From Nonomuraea guangzhouensis (GTDB taxonomy: Bacteria > Actinomycetota > Actinomycetes > Streptosporangiales > Streptosporangiaceae): a DNA stretch of 64,000 nucleotides. The first letter of the stretch is position 1, and every line of letters begins with the position of its first letter. The notes under the pieces were generated by a model, which was not told the DNA's origin, ran no database searches, and was given only the letters and a program-made list of their open reading frames with translations. The stretch spans positions 91,961 through 155,960 of the forward strand of contig NZ_JAHKRM010000034.1 of assembly GCF_019396345.1 (NCBI RefSeq). Direction: 5' to 3'. A program made the position numbers and the translations under genes. Shown here in pieces: positions 8,903-17,560 of this stretch.

Positions 8903-9454
8903 GTGCGGACATTCGCCTCGCTGATGGCGTCGATCGTCGTAAGCCTCGGGCTCGCCGCTCCTGCGGCCCCCGCGGCCGCCGCCGGTGCCATCGGTGCCGC
9001 GACGAACTCCACGTTCGCCTTGCACGCCAACACCCTCACGATCACCGTGCCCGCCTCGAGCAACCTGGGAAACGGCACTCATGGCAACTCGCTCAGCGCC
9101 ATCCTGGGCACGATCACCGTGGAGGATGGCCGTAACGGGTCCATGACCTGGACGGCGACGGTGACGTCCACCAACTTCACCACCGGCGGCGGGAGCGCCG
9201 GCGAGACGATCACCAAAGGCAACGTCTCGTACTGGTCCGGCCCGACCACCTTCTCATCGGGCGGTGGCTCACGCTTCCCGGGGCAGCTCACCCCAGCGGA
9301 CAAGGTTCCGCTGTCCTCGCCTGTGACCGCGTTCAGGGGGACCAAGGCGCCGCTCGCCACCGTCACCAGTTGGCAGCCGACACTCGTGGTCAGTGTCCCG
9401 ATCGCGGCCGTCTTGGGCCGCTACACCGGCGTCATCACCCATACGGTCACCTGA
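8903..9454 (+). CDS. Secreted WxL-like surface protein, paralog
   Basis: This 183-residue protein has a signal peptide (MRTFASLMASIVVSLGLAAP, cleaved in the Ala-rich stretch). Its mature domain parallels the gene at 7957: NTLTITVPASSNL, then MTWTATVTSTNFTTGGG and a final RYTGVITHTVT. The same last residues in both proteins show they are paralogs. It lacks the cysteines of the other copy. The start is GTG 8903 with GAGGAG well placed upstream. It is probably a wall-associated partner of the DUF916 anchor protein; function is inferred from family resemblance only. Confidence 0.7.
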   Translation: MRTFASLMASIVVSLGLAAPAAPAAAAGAIGAATNSTFALHANTLTITVPASSNLGNGTHGNSLSAILGTITVEDGRNGSMTWTATVTSTNFTTGGGSAGETITKGNVSYWSGPTTFSSGGGSRFPGQLTPADKVPLSSPVTAFRGTKAPLATVTSWQPTLVVSVPIAAVLGRYTGVITHTVT

Positions 9455-9756
9455 TCGCCCGCTTTCCGCGGACGCGATTCTCGGTATGCGGCGAAGCTGA
9501 CATTTCCCACTGGCTTGGCCGGTGAATTGGCGGACTCATGACCGGCCACAAACAAAGACTGCCGAGGCGGAACGGCGGCGCCGGGAGATATTGGGACGGC
9601 TGGGCCGGACAGAGGTGAGGAATGTCCGGTGCATCAAGTATTCGGCGGAATTCGCGGCGGATATTCGAGCATTCCGGACGCTGGGCCGACAACACCCGCC
9701 CGGAGTCCGTTGCTCGTCCGTCCGATTTCTTGCCGTTCTACCTGAAAGGGAATGTC
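9455..9756. other. Intergenic region, 302 bases
   Basis: No gene is supported here. An in-frame ATG at 9622 with a GAGGTGAGGA site could extend the next protein by 45 residues. That would place a charged leader in front of a standard signal peptide, so I do not use it. The promoter of the beta-propeller gene should be in this stretch. Confidence 0.4.
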
Positions 9757-10875
9757 ATGCGTCGACGCGCCAGAATCCTCGGATATCCACTCGCCGTCAT
9801 GGCCCTGCTCCTGGCGGCCCACATACCGGCCGCCGCATCCGATGCCAAGCCACCCTATCCCCCCATGCCCCCACGCCCCTGGGTCAAGCTCTGCCTCAAG
9901 CTCAAGCAGCAGCCGGCCCACAAGCACATCCGGTGCACCATCCCGCCCACCAACCCGCACGGACGCGGCCCCCTGCGCATAGCCGACTCCCTGCGCACAC
10001 CGACGATCAACGAGATCGCCATACCGACCTACGGGGCTGTTCCCGTCGGCATCACCTCCGGGCCGGACGGCAACATCTGGTTCACCGAGAACTACGGCAA
10101 CAAGATCGGGAAAGTCACCCCTGGCGGCGTGTTCACCGAATACAGCCTGCCCACCGCGGACTCCCAGCCCGGGCACATCACCACCGGCCCCGACGGTGCT
10201 CTGTGGTTCACCGAAGCGACCAACAACAAGATCGGACGCATCACCACCTCCGGGACGATCACCGAATACAGCCTGCCGACCAGCGGTGCCTACCCATGGG
10301 GCATCACCGTCGGCCCGGACGACAACCTGTGGTTCAGCGAGACCAACGTCGACAAGGTCGGAAAGATCACCACGTCCGGGACGGTCACCGAATACAGCCT
10401 GCCGACCAGCGGCGCCTACCCCATGTTCATCACCACCGGCCCTGACGACAACGTGTGGTTCACCGAGCCCCTCCTGGGCAGCCTCGCGAAGATCACCACC
10501 AGCGGAACCGTCACCGAGTACGCCGGTCCCAGCGGCGCGTTGCCCATCGGGATCACCACCGGGGCCGACGGCAACCTGTGGTACACCGATGCCCAGGGAA
10601 GGATCGGTAAGTCCACCACAGGCGGTAGCTTCACCGACTACGCCCTCAGCGATCCCAACAGCTTCCCCTGGGGCATGACCCTCGGCCTGGACGACAACAT
10701 CTGGTTCGTCGAACAGAGCAGCAACATGGTCGGCAGCATCACCACAGGCGGCACCATCAGCGAAGACGCCCTTCCGACCGACTACGCCGGTCCCATGCAG
10801 ATCACCGTCGGATCCGACGACAACCTCTGGATCACCGAGGACTTCGTCGACCAGCTCGCCATCGTCACCCCCTGA
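9757..10875 (+). CDS. Secreted Vgb-like beta-propeller (NHL/streptogramin-lyase fold) protein
   Basis: This 372-residue protein opens with a signal peptide (MRRRARILGYPLAVMALLLA, cleavage near AAASDA) and a Pro-rich linker. The rest, about residues 90-372, is a run of roughly 42-residue blades following G-P-D-G-N-x-W-F-T-E ... I-G-x-I-T-T-S-G-T-x-T-E-Y-S-L-P-T. This pattern is shared by virginiamycin B lyase and NHL-type propellers. Because it is exported and near surface proteins, a binding role at the wall seems likelier than antibiotic inactivation. ATG 9757 follows an AAAGGGA site. A strong terminator hairpin follows the stop. Confidence 0.75.
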   Translation: MRRRARILGYPLAVMALLLAAHIPAAASDAKPPYPPMPPRPWVKLCLKLKQQPAHKHIRCTIPPTNPHGRGPLRIADSLRTPTINEIAIPTYGAVPVGITSGPDGNIWFTENYGNKIGKVTPGGVFTEYSLPTADSQPGHITTGPDGALWFTEATNNKIGRITTSGTITEYSLPTSGAYPWGITVGPDDNLWFSETNVDKVGKITTSGTVTEYSLPTSGAYPMFITTGPDDNVWFTEPLLGSLAKITTSGTVTEYAGPSGALPIGITTGADGNLWYTDAQGRIGKSTTGGSFTDYALSDPNSFPWGMTLGLDDNIWFVEQSSNMVGSITTGGTISEDALPTDYAGPMQITVGSDDNLWITEDFVDQLAIVTP

Positions 10876-10884
10876 CCTGACCGG

Positions 10885-10920
10885 ATCGGCAGCCGCGCAC
10901 CTGGCGTCGCGGCTGCCGAT
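10885..10920 (+). terminator. Perfect 13-bp stem-loop terminator
   Basis: ATCGGCAGCCGCG at 10885-10897 pairs perfectly with CGCGGCTGCCGAT at 10908-10920 around a 10-base loop. It starts 9 bases after the stop of the beta-propeller gene. There is no U-tract, which is usual for actinomycete terminators. Confidence 0.75.
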
Positions 10921-11022
10921 TCGTGCGTCCGTACACGGTGAGCATCCCCTGGCCGAACGCCTACTTGTAACGTCCTACATAATTGGTAGGAAATTAGAAG
11001 TTAGGAGTAGGGATTTGGAGGG

Positions 11023-12048
11023 ATGACCGTGCACATGCCGAACTTCCTGGTCGTAGGCGTCCCCAAGGCGGGAACGACAGCCCTGCACGCCGCGCTCCAG
11101 CGGCATCCACAGCTCTACCTGCCTCAGGTCAAGGAGCCCAAGTACTTCCTCACCGACGGCCCGCCACCCACCAGAGGCGGGCCGGGCGACCTGAAGACGT
11201 ACCGCGAGCACGTCTGGCGCCGCGCGGACTACGAGGCGCTGTTCGCCCCGGCGCCCGCGGGCAGTCTGACCGGCGAGTGCACACCCTTCTACCTGTACGA
11301 CCGCGACGCGCAACGCCGCATCAAGGCGGCCATCCCCGACGCCAGGCTCATCGTGATCGTGCGTGACCCGGTCGAGCGCGCTCACTCCAACTGGACCCAC
11401 CTGTGGTCGGCCGGGCTCGAACCGATCGGCGACGTGGTGCGTGCCTGCGAGGAGGAGGGCCGGCGGATCGCCGCCGGGTGGGCGCACTTCTGGCACTACG
11501 TGGCACTCGGCCGGTACGGCGAGCAGCTCGCCGACCTGTACGAGCTGTTCCCGCGCGAGCAGGTGCTGGTCTTCCGCTACCGGGACCTCGTCGACCGGCC
11601 GGCCGAAACGCTCGACCGGATCTGCGGGTTCCTCGGGGTGGAGCAGGGGCTGCTGACCGAGACGCCGAGGGAGAACGTCACGGCGCATCCCGACGCCAGC
11701 CCGCGGCACGCGCTGCTGTCCACGGCCCGGCGGCTCCTGCCCGGGGCCCTGGCCGATCCCGTCGAGCAGCTGCTCCAGCGGCGGGCCGCCCCTCGCCGCC
11801 CCCTGACCTGGGAGCAGCGGAGTCAGCTCATTCCGTACTTCACCGAGGACATCCGGCTCCTGCAGCGGGTCACCGGCGAGGACTTCGGCGACTGGCTCCG
11901 GCCCCGGGAGCGTTCGGGCGGCCTGGTCGGCGCGCGGCCGCCCGGCCAGCGGCAGTCCAGGAACGGCCGCCCAGCCCGCCCTGACCAGCCGAGACCTGAC
12001 CAGCCAAGACCTGAGCAGGCCAGCCCTGAGCAGCTCAGCCCGCCCTGA
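11023..12048 (+). CDS. PAPS-dependent sulfotransferase family protein
   Basis: This 341-residue cytosolic sulfotransferase has a 5'-phosphosulfate loop PKAGTTALHAAL at about residues 14-25. The 3'-phosphate motif is VRDPVERAHSNW, near residue 115, with the Arg and Ser that contact PAPS. Heparan/NDST-like bacterial relatives transfer sulfate to sugars or hydroxyl groups; the acceptor here is unknown. The last 45 residues are a low-complexity tail with Arg-Pro-Asp/Glu-Gln repeats and are probably disordered. GTG 11029 or ATG 11035 may fit the GGAGGG site better than ATG 11023. An AT-rich stretch at 10965-11005 is the likely promoter. The stop shares the palindrome TGATCA with the convergent gene's stop. 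Confidence 0.8.
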   Translation: MTVHMPNFLVVGVPKAGTTALHAALQRHPQLYLPQVKEPKYFLTDGPPPTRGGPGDLKTYREHVWRRADYEALFAPAPAGSLTGECTPFYLYDRDAQRRIKAAIPDARLIVIVRDPVERAHSNWTHLWSAGLEPIGDVVRACEEEGRRIAAGWAHFWHYVALGRYGEQLADLYELFPREQVLVFRYRDLVDRPAETLDRICGFLGVEQGLLTETPRENVTAHPDASPRHALLSTARRLLPGALADPVEQLLQRRAAPRRPLTWEQRSQLIPYFTEDIRLLQRVTGEDFGDWLRPRERSGGLVGARPPGQRQSRNGRPARPDQPRPDQPRPEQASPEQLSPP

Positions 12049-12990
12049 TCAGCGCAGCTCGGTGCGCAGCTCGTGGGCCCCGTCGGCGCGGGTGTACTCG
12101 TAGTAGAGCCGGATCCGGCCGTCCGGCAGGTCGACGATGTCGAGGTAACGCAGTCCGCCGCCCCGGTGCGGCGACATGGCCGCCGGGGCGGTCCCCAGCG
12201 GGGTCAGGTCGCCGGGGTCAGAGCCCTCGGCGATCCCGGTGCGCTCCTCGTAGTTCTCGGCCGCGCTGGCCCGGCCGTCGTAGAAGGCCAGCACCCGGTC
12301 GCCGGCGAAACGCACCGAGCTGATCCGTACGCCACGCCCGTCCCACAGCCCCGGCCGCCCGCTCAACGCCGTGCCCTGCCAGGTCCACTCCAGGCCGTCG
12401 GTGCTGGTGGCGTAGTCGGTCACCATCCGGTCGGCCTCGTCGGCGTCGGCCAGCGGATGGCAGGAGGCCCACAGATGCCACTTCCCGTCCCGCCGTACGA
12501 TCACCGGGTCCTTCACGCCGGTCTTGGGGTCGCCGGGCAGGACGGTGTCGCGTGAGCGCGGGTCGAACCCGGCGGGGTCGTCGCTCTCCAGCACCTCCAC
12601 CCGCCAGTGCTTGGTCCCAGGGGTGGCGCAGCTCAGGTAGAGCCGCCAGCGGCCCTCGTCCGTACGCACCAGGGTCGGCCGTTCCAGGGACTCGGCGGCC
12701 ATCTCCTCGCGGGTGATGGTCGTCAGGGTCTCGAACCGCTCACCGTCGACCGAACGGGCGACCACCACCGCGTAGCCGCGTCCCTGTCCGACCGGGCGAC
12801 GCAGCCGATAGGCGAGATAGATCAGCCCGTCGGCCGCGACCGCGCTGGGCCCGCCGGCCCAGTGCCCCTCGCCCGCGATCGGTGGCAGGACCGCGACCGT
12901 CGCGCGGTCAGGGTCGGGGAGCAGGGCTGCGTGAACGTCCATGTCGGTCGGCATGGAGTCGAGGCTAGGCCACGGCGTGGAGCTGGACAC
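12049..12990 (-). CDS. Five-bladed beta-propeller glycoside-hydrolase-like protein
   Basis: This 313-residue protein has no signal peptide and shows the repeating strands of the GH43/GH32/GH130-like propeller fold. Motifs include GGPSAVAADGLIYLAYR, TGVKDPVIVRRDGKWHLWAS, LWDGRGVRISS and FYDGRASAAENYEERTG. The K-D-P and Y-D-G-R segments are typical of this fold's active face. I cannot assign catalytic residues or substrate, and it may be a glycan-binding or phosphorylase-like member. Start GTG 12990 has AAGGGAAGG about ten bases upstream. Its stop abuts the sulfotransferase stop with no spacer. Confidence 0.65.
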   Translation of the reverse strand: MSSSTPWPSLDSMPTDMDVHAALLPDPDRATVAVLPPIAGEGHWAGGPSAVAADGLIYLAYRLRRPVGQGRGYAVVVARSVDGERFETLTTITREEMAAESLERPTLVRTDEGRWRLYLSCATPGTKHWRVEVLESDDPAGFDPRSRDTVLPGDPKTGVKDPVIVRRDGKWHLWASCHPLADADEADRMVTDYATSTDGLEWTWQGTALSGRPGLWDGRGVRISSVRFAGDRVLAFYDGRASAAENYEERTGIAEGSDPGDLTPLGTAPAAMSPHRGGGLRYLDIVDLPDGRIRLYYEYTRADGAHELRTELR

Positions 12991-13215
12991 GGATGCACAC
13001 CTTCCCTTTGCATTCCCTTATTCCTACCTAAATGGTCTGAATACTACACGGCCCCGCGAGCGGAACGCGGGTCCCCATGAATCGGCAAGGGAAGTGACCT
13101 GGTCGTCCGCATTCCTCCATCGACGTGGTCACTATGTGCATTGGGCGCTTACTCCGTGTCATTGACGGCGATACCTAACGCATTACGCCCAACTGCCGAG
13201 ACGGGGGCCGTGGAC

Positions 13216-14277
13216 ATGAGCGAAACCACGACGGACGCCGCTGTGGACGAGGTGCACATTCTGTGGACCTCGGAGGGCATGAGCTGCGACGGCGACACGG
13301 TCTCGATCACGGCGGCTTCCCAGCCGAGCCTTGAAGAGGTGCTGCTCGGCCTGGTGCCCGGACTGCCGAAGGTGACGTTGCACAACAAGGTGCTGGCGGC
13401 GGAGACGGGCAGCGACTTCATGGCCGCCTTCCACCAGGCCGCGGAGGGCGGCCTGCGCCCGTTCGTCTTCGTCGTCGAGGGGTCGATCCCCAACGAGAAG
13501 ATCAACGGCGAGGGTTACTGGACGTCGATGGGGAACGACCCGGTGACCGGGCAGCCGATCACCGTCAACCAGTGGATCGACCGGCTCGCGCCGCAGGCGT
13601 GGGCGGTGGTCGCGATAGGCACCTGCGCGACGTACGGCGGCATCCACGCCATGGCCGGGAACCCGACGGGCAGCATGGGACTCGGCGACTACCTGGGCCA
13701 CGACTTCCGCTCGGCCGGTGGGCTGCCCATCATCAACGTGCCGGGCTGCCCGGTGCAGCCCGACAACTTCATGGAGACCCTGACCTGGCTGCTGTATCAG
13801 GCCGCGGGGCTGGCGCCCATGATCCCCCTCGACAAGCAGCTGCGGCCGACCTGGTTGTTCGGCAAGACGGTGCACGAGGGGTGCGACCGCGCCGGCTACT
13901 ACGAGCAGGGCGACTTCGCCCAGGACTACAACTCGCCCAAGTGCCAGGTCAAGATCGGCTGCTGGGGTCCGGTGGTCAACTGCAACGTCCCCAAGCGCGG
14001 CTGGATGGGTGGGATCGGCGGCTGCCCCAACGTGGGCGGCATCTGCATCGGCTGCACGATGCCCGGGTTCCCCGACAAGTTCATGCCGTTCATGGACCAG
14101 CCACCCGGTGCGCTCGTCTCCTCCACCGCCACCGGCGCGTACGGATCGCTCATCCGCAAACTGCGCGGCATCACCAACAGGACGGTCAACAAGGAGCCGA
14201 AGTGGCGGCACAACGAGCCTGAGTTGACGAGTGGCTACAGCCGGAACGGCGCTAGGCGAGAGGGAACGACGCGGTGA
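13216..14277 (+). CDS. hhyS: Group 1h [NiFe]-hydrogenase small subunit
   Basis: This 353-residue FeS electron-transfer subunit belongs to the actinobacterial high-affinity hydrogenase. The N-terminal proximal-cluster motif reads MSCDGD (Cys24, Asp27) where standard enzymes have C-x-x-C. An Asp ligand at this point is known for the group 1h enzyme of Ralstonia. Later Cys-rich segments (VAIGTCATYGG, NVPGCPVQP, and GGCPNVGGICIGCTMPGFP) supply the remaining clusters. There is no Tat signal, so the enzyme stays on the cytoplasmic side. I start at ATG 13216, where family homology begins. The stop overlaps the large-subunit GTG by four bases. Confidence 0.93.
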   Translation: MSETTTDAAVDEVHILWTSEGMSCDGDTVSITAASQPSLEEVLLGLVPGLPKVTLHNKVLAAETGSDFMAAFHQAAEGGLRPFVFVVEGSIPNEKINGEGYWTSMGNDPVTGQPITVNQWIDRLAPQAWAVVAIGTCATYGGIHAMAGNPTGSMGLGDYLGHDFRSAGGLPIINVPGCPVQPDNFMETLTWLLYQAAGLAPMIPLDKQLRPTWLFGKTVHEGCDRAGYYEQGDFAQDYNSPKCQVKIGCWGPVVNCNVPKRGWMGGIGGCPNVGGICIGCTMPGFPDKFMPFMDQPPGALVSSTATGAYGSLIRKLRGITNRTVNKEPKWRHNEPELTSGYSRNGARREGTTR

Positions 14278-16067
14278 CCATCCGATCCAAGGAGGCTCAG
14301 GAGACTCGGCAACTGGTCGAGATGTCCTGGGACCCCATCACCCGCATCATCGGCAACCTGGGGATCTACACGAAGATCGACTTCAATAACAACGAGGTCG
14401 TCGAGTGTAAGAGCACCTCTTCGTTGTTCCGGGGCTACAGCGTGTTCATGCGCGGCAAGGACCCGCGGGACTCGCACTTCATCACCAGCCGTATCTGCGG
14501 CATCTGCGGCGACAACCACGCGACCTGCTCGGTCTACGCGCAGAACATGGCGTACGGCATCAAGACCCCACCTCTGGGCGAGTGGATCATCAATCTCGGC
14601 GAGGCGGCCGAGTACATGTTCGACCACACGCTGTTCCAGGACAACCTGGTGTTCGTCGACTACTGCGAGCAGATCGTCAAGGAGACCAACCCCAGCCTGC
14701 TGCGCAGGGCGGAGACCACGGAGGCGCCGCACGCCGACGTCCACGGATACCGGACGATCGCCGACATCATGCGGGCGTTCAACCCGTTCACCGGCGCGAT
14801 GTACCGCGAGGCGTTGCAGGTGAGCCGGGTCACCAGGGAGATGTTCTGCCTGATGGAGGGGCGGCACGTACATCCCTCGACGATCTATCCGGGTGGCGTG
14901 GGCACGGTGGCGACACCCCAGCTGTTCACCGACTACCTGTCCCGGCTGCTCAGGGTCCTTGACTTCATCAAGAAGGTCGTGCCGGTCAACGACGACCTGT
15001 TCGACTTCTTCTACGAGGCGCTGCCCGGGTACGAGGAGGTCGGCCGGCGGCGGATCATGCTGGGCTGCTGGGGTTCCTTCCAGGACCCGGCCGTCGTCGA
15101 CTACGACTACCGGACGATGGGCGAGTGGGGCCGGGGCATGTTCGTCACCCCGGGCATCGTCCTGGACGGCGAACTGCGTACCACGAGCCTGGTGGACATC
15201 AACCTCGGCCTCCGGATCCTGCTGGGCAGCTCGTTCTACGACGACTGGCAGAACGAGGAGATGTTCGTCACCCACGACCCGCTCGGCAACCCGGTGGACC
15301 GGCGTCATCCGTGGAACCAGACGACGCTGCCGAAACCGCAGAAGCGGAACCTGACGGACGGCAACTACAGCTGGGTCATGAGCCCCCGCTGGTACGACGA
15401 CCGCACCGGCGATCACCTCGCGCTGGACACCGGCGGCGGCGCGCTCGCCCGGCTCTGGACGACGGCGCTGGCCGGCATCGTCGACACCGGATTCGTCAAG
15501 GCGACCGGTCACAGCGTGGAGATCAACCTGCCCAAGAGCACGCTGCTGCCGGAGATGAGGTTCGAGTGGAAGGTGCCCCAGTGGTCCAACACCATCGAGC
15601 GCAACCGGGCCCGCATCTACTTCATCGCCTACTCCGCCGCGATGGCCTTCCACTTCCTGGACAAGGCGATGGCCGAGGTACGGGCCGGCCGGACGAAGGT
15701 CTTCACCGACTTCGACGTGCCCGATGAGGCGATCGGCTGCGGCTTCCACGAGGCGGTGCGCGGGGTCCTGTCCCACCACATGGTGATCCGCGACGGCAAG
15801 ATCGCCAACTACCACCCGTACCCGCCCACGCCGTGGAACGCGAGCCCGCGCGACACCTACGGCACTCCCGGCCCGTACGAGGACGCCGTGCAGGGGATGC
15901 ACATCTTCGAGGAGAACGGCCCGGAGAACTTCAAGGGCATCGACATCATGCGTACGGTACGCAGCTTCGACCCCTGCCTCCCGTGCGGTGTCCACATGTA
16001 CCTCGGCGACGGGAAGGTGCTCAAGCAGGTGCACTCCCCGACGCTGGGCACGAGCGTCTCCGGATAG
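14274..16067 (+). CDS. hhyL: Group 1h [NiFe]-hydrogenase large subunit
   Basis: This 597-residue catalytic subunit splits H2 at the NiFe(CN)2(CO) site. The N-terminal ligand motif is RICGICGDNH (Cys75, Cys78) and the C-terminal one is DPCLPCGVH (Cys568, Cys571). The 23 residues after His574 are the tail that a maturation protease normally removes after nickel insertion. Length and motifs match group 1h enzymes, which oxidise atmospheric-level H2 during starvation in streptomycetes and mycobacteria. It starts at GTG 14274 inside the hhyS stop (GTGA), so the two are translationally coupled. Confidence 0.94.
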   Translation: MTIRSKEAQETRQLVEMSWDPITRIIGNLGIYTKIDFNNNEVVECKSTSSLFRGYSVFMRGKDPRDSHFITSRICGICGDNHATCSVYAQNMAYGIKTPPLGEWIINLGEAAEYMFDHTLFQDNLVFVDYCEQIVKETNPSLLRRAETTEAPHADVHGYRTIADIMRAFNPFTGAMYREALQVSRVTREMFCLMEGRHVHPSTIYPGGVGTVATPQLFTDYLSRLLRVLDFIKKVVPVNDDLFDFFYEALPGYEEVGRRRIMLGCWGSFQDPAVVDYDYRTMGEWGRGMFVTPGIVLDGELRTTSLVDINLGLRILLGSSFYDDWQNEEMFVTHDPLGNPVDRRHPWNQTTLPKPQKRNLTDGNYSWVMSPRWYDDRTGDHLALDTGGGALARLWTTALAGIVDTGFVKATGHSVEINLPKSTLLPEMRFEWKVPQWSNTIERNRARIYFIAYSAAMAFHFLDKAMAEVRAGRTKVFTDFDVPDEAIGCGFHEAVRGVLSHHMVIRDGKIANYHPYPPTPWNASPRDTYGTPGPYEDAVQGMHIFEENGPENFKGIDIMRTVRSFDPCLPCGVHMYLGDGKVLKQVHSPTLGTSVSG

Positions 16068-16076
16068 GGGCGGGCG

Positions 16077-16592
16077 ATGTCACTGACCGACCGCGCGGCC
16101 GCCGAGCGGGTGGCCCGGGTCGACGCCCTGCTGGACAGCGTCGAGTCGCTGCCCGATCCCGGGCTCACCGTCGATGCGCTCCAGGCGATGCTCGACCTGT
16201 ACGGCGAGGCTCTCGCCCGGATCCTCGCGATCGGCGGGGACGCGCTGGGGCCCGCGCTGGTCGAGGACGAACTGGTCGCCTACCTGCTGTTGCTGCACGG
16301 CCTGCATCCGCTGGAGGTGTCCGTCCGGGTCGAGCAGGCGGTGAGCCGCGTACGGTCCCGGCTCGGTGGCTCGGCCGTCGAGGCGGTGACCGTGGCGGAC
16401 GGTGTGGCGAGGGTGCGGCTCCGGCGCGGTCGCGGTGGCTGCGGTGGCGCGGCCGATCCGTCGGCCCTGCTGGAGGAGGCGATCCGGAACGCCGCCCCGG
16501 AGCTCGACCGGGTGGAGATCGAGGAGCTCGGCCCGCCCCCGGTCCTGATCACCATCGACGCCCTGCGCCGCCCGGGCGCACGGACGTCGTGA
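16077..16592 (+). CDS. NifU C-terminal-domain-like protein with degenerate cysteine motif
   Basis: This 171-residue protein has a helical N-terminal half and a C-terminal NifU-like domain. The segment GRGGCGGAADPSALLEEAIR is where scaffold proteins have C-x-x-C-P-S-S and a T-L helix. Only Cys122 is kept; the second Cys is replaced by Ala125, so it probably cannot hold an FeS cluster in the standard way. It sits 9 bases after hhyL and overlaps a possible GTG start of the next gene. A scaffold or carrier role in loading the hydrogenase clusters is plausible but inferred. Similar NifU-like genes occur beside group 1h hydrogenases. Confidence 0.7.
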   Translation: MSLTDRAAAERVARVDALLDSVESLPDPGLTVDALQAMLDLYGEALARILAIGGDALGPALVEDELVAYLLLLHGLHPLEVSVRVEQAVSRVRSRLGGSAVEAVTVADGVARVRLRRGRGGCGGAADPSALLEEAIRNAAPELDRVEIEELGPPPVLITIDALRRPGARTS

Positions 16593-16603
16593 GGGAGCGC
16601 GGC

Positions 16604-17323
16604 ATGGCGCGAGGGGGCCTGCGCGGCTTCCTCGACCGATCGGCCCGGGACGACGCCGACCGAGCGGCCGAGCAGTCTCCGGGGGACCGGGGCGACGCCG
16701 ACCGAGCGGCCGAACGGTCGGACCGGGACGACGGTTCGTGCCGGTGCGAGCTGTGCGCCGCGCCCATCCCGGCCGAGCACCGGCACCTGCTCGAACTGGC
16801 GGTCCGCGAACCACGTTGTGCCTGCCGGCCGTGTGCCCTGCTCTTCGACCACCCACCGGCGCAGGACGACCACTACCGCCTGGTGCCCGACCGCCGGTGG
16901 TACCTGCCGGACTTCGCCCTCGACGACACCACCTGGCAGGCCCTGGAGATCCCCGTACAGATGGCGTTCGCCTGCCGCGACACGTCCGAAGGGCGGACCG
17001 TGATCCGGTACCCCGGCCCGGCCGGAGCGGTCGAGGCTGCGACCGCCCCGGCCGCCTGGGCCTCGGTGGAAGCGGCCAACCCCGTGCTGCGGCAGCTGGC
17101 CCCCGACGTGGAGGCGCTCCTGGTCAACCGGACCGGCGGCGCGCGAGACCACTGGCTCGTGCCGATCGACGACTGCTTCGCCCTCGTCGCCGTGCTCAGG
17201 TCCCGGTGGAAGGGCCTGGCCGGCGGCCAGGACGTCTGGAACGGGGTCGGCGCCTTCTTCACCGAACTGCGGAGCCGGGCCAAGCCCGTGCCCGCGGACC
17301 TGTCGAAAGGAGTTCCACGATGA
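16604..17323 (+). CDS. DUF5947-like hydrogenase-cluster protein
   Basis: This 239-residue protein starts with a charged Asp/Arg-rich segment containing a DADRAAE repeat. It then has a zinc-ribbon-like set of cysteines (C-E-L-C near residue 48 and C-A-C-R-P-C near residue 73). The remainder is mixed alpha/beta with DRRWYLPDFALDD and FALVAVLRSRWKGLAGG. I recall this as DUF5947, a family found next to actinobacterial hydrogenases; the name should be checked. ATG 16604 has GAGGGAG six bases upstream, and GTG 16589 is an alternative coupled start. It overlaps the next small gene by ATGA. No activity is known. Confidence 0.7.
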   Translation: MARGGLRGFLDRSARDDADRAAEQSPGDRGDADRAAERSDRDDGSCRCELCAAPIPAEHRHLLELAVREPRCACRPCALLFDHPPAQDDHYRLVPDRRWYLPDFALDDTTWQALEIPVQMAFACRDTSEGRTVIRYPGPAGAVEAATAPAAWASVEAANPVLRQLAPDVEALLVNRTGGARDHWLVPIDDCFALVAVLRSRWKGLAGGQDVWNGVGAFFTELRSRAKPVPADLSKGVPR

Positions 17324-17532
17324 CCGGCGACATCAAGGTGGGCCGCCCCCAAGTGCGGCCCGACGCGCCCGCGCACCTGAAGGGCGTCCACGAGGGGAAC
17401 GCGCTCGGCAACTACGAACGGCAACCGGGCCACCTGCCCGGAGGCTTCTCGACGGCGGCGCGATCCACCGGCATCAACCCGCGGGACCGCGACCCGATCG
17501 ACCCGGCCATGCCCAACCTCTCCCCGGCATGA
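17320..17532 (+). CDS. 70-residue hydrophilic protein of the hydrogenase operon
   Basis: A small soluble protein rich in Gly, Pro, Arg and Asp, with segments NYERQPGHLPGGFSTAARST and NPRDRDPIDPAMPNL. It has no cysteine, no membrane segment and no known motif, and is probably mostly extended. The start overlaps the DUF5947-like stop (ATGA), and an AAAGGAG site lies upstream, which supports translation. I do not recognise a family. Its place within the operon suggests a role in hydrogenase assembly or docking. Confidence 0.65.
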   Translation: MTGDIKVGRPQVRPDAPAHLKGVHEGNALGNYERQPGHLPGGFSTAARSTGINPRDRDPIDPAMPNLSPA

Positions 17533-17560
17533 GGCCGGGACCGGGCAGCAGGGGAGCTTC

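Noticed and set aside
9757..10875. Streptogramin resistance gene
   Set aside because: The signal peptide and surface-gene context do not fit a cytoplasmic antibiotic lyase.
14235..16034. A 599-codon open frame antisense to hhyL
   Set aside because: The composition is Val/Arg/Asp/His-rich with no domain, and it mirrors the codon pattern of hhyL. High GC creates such frames.
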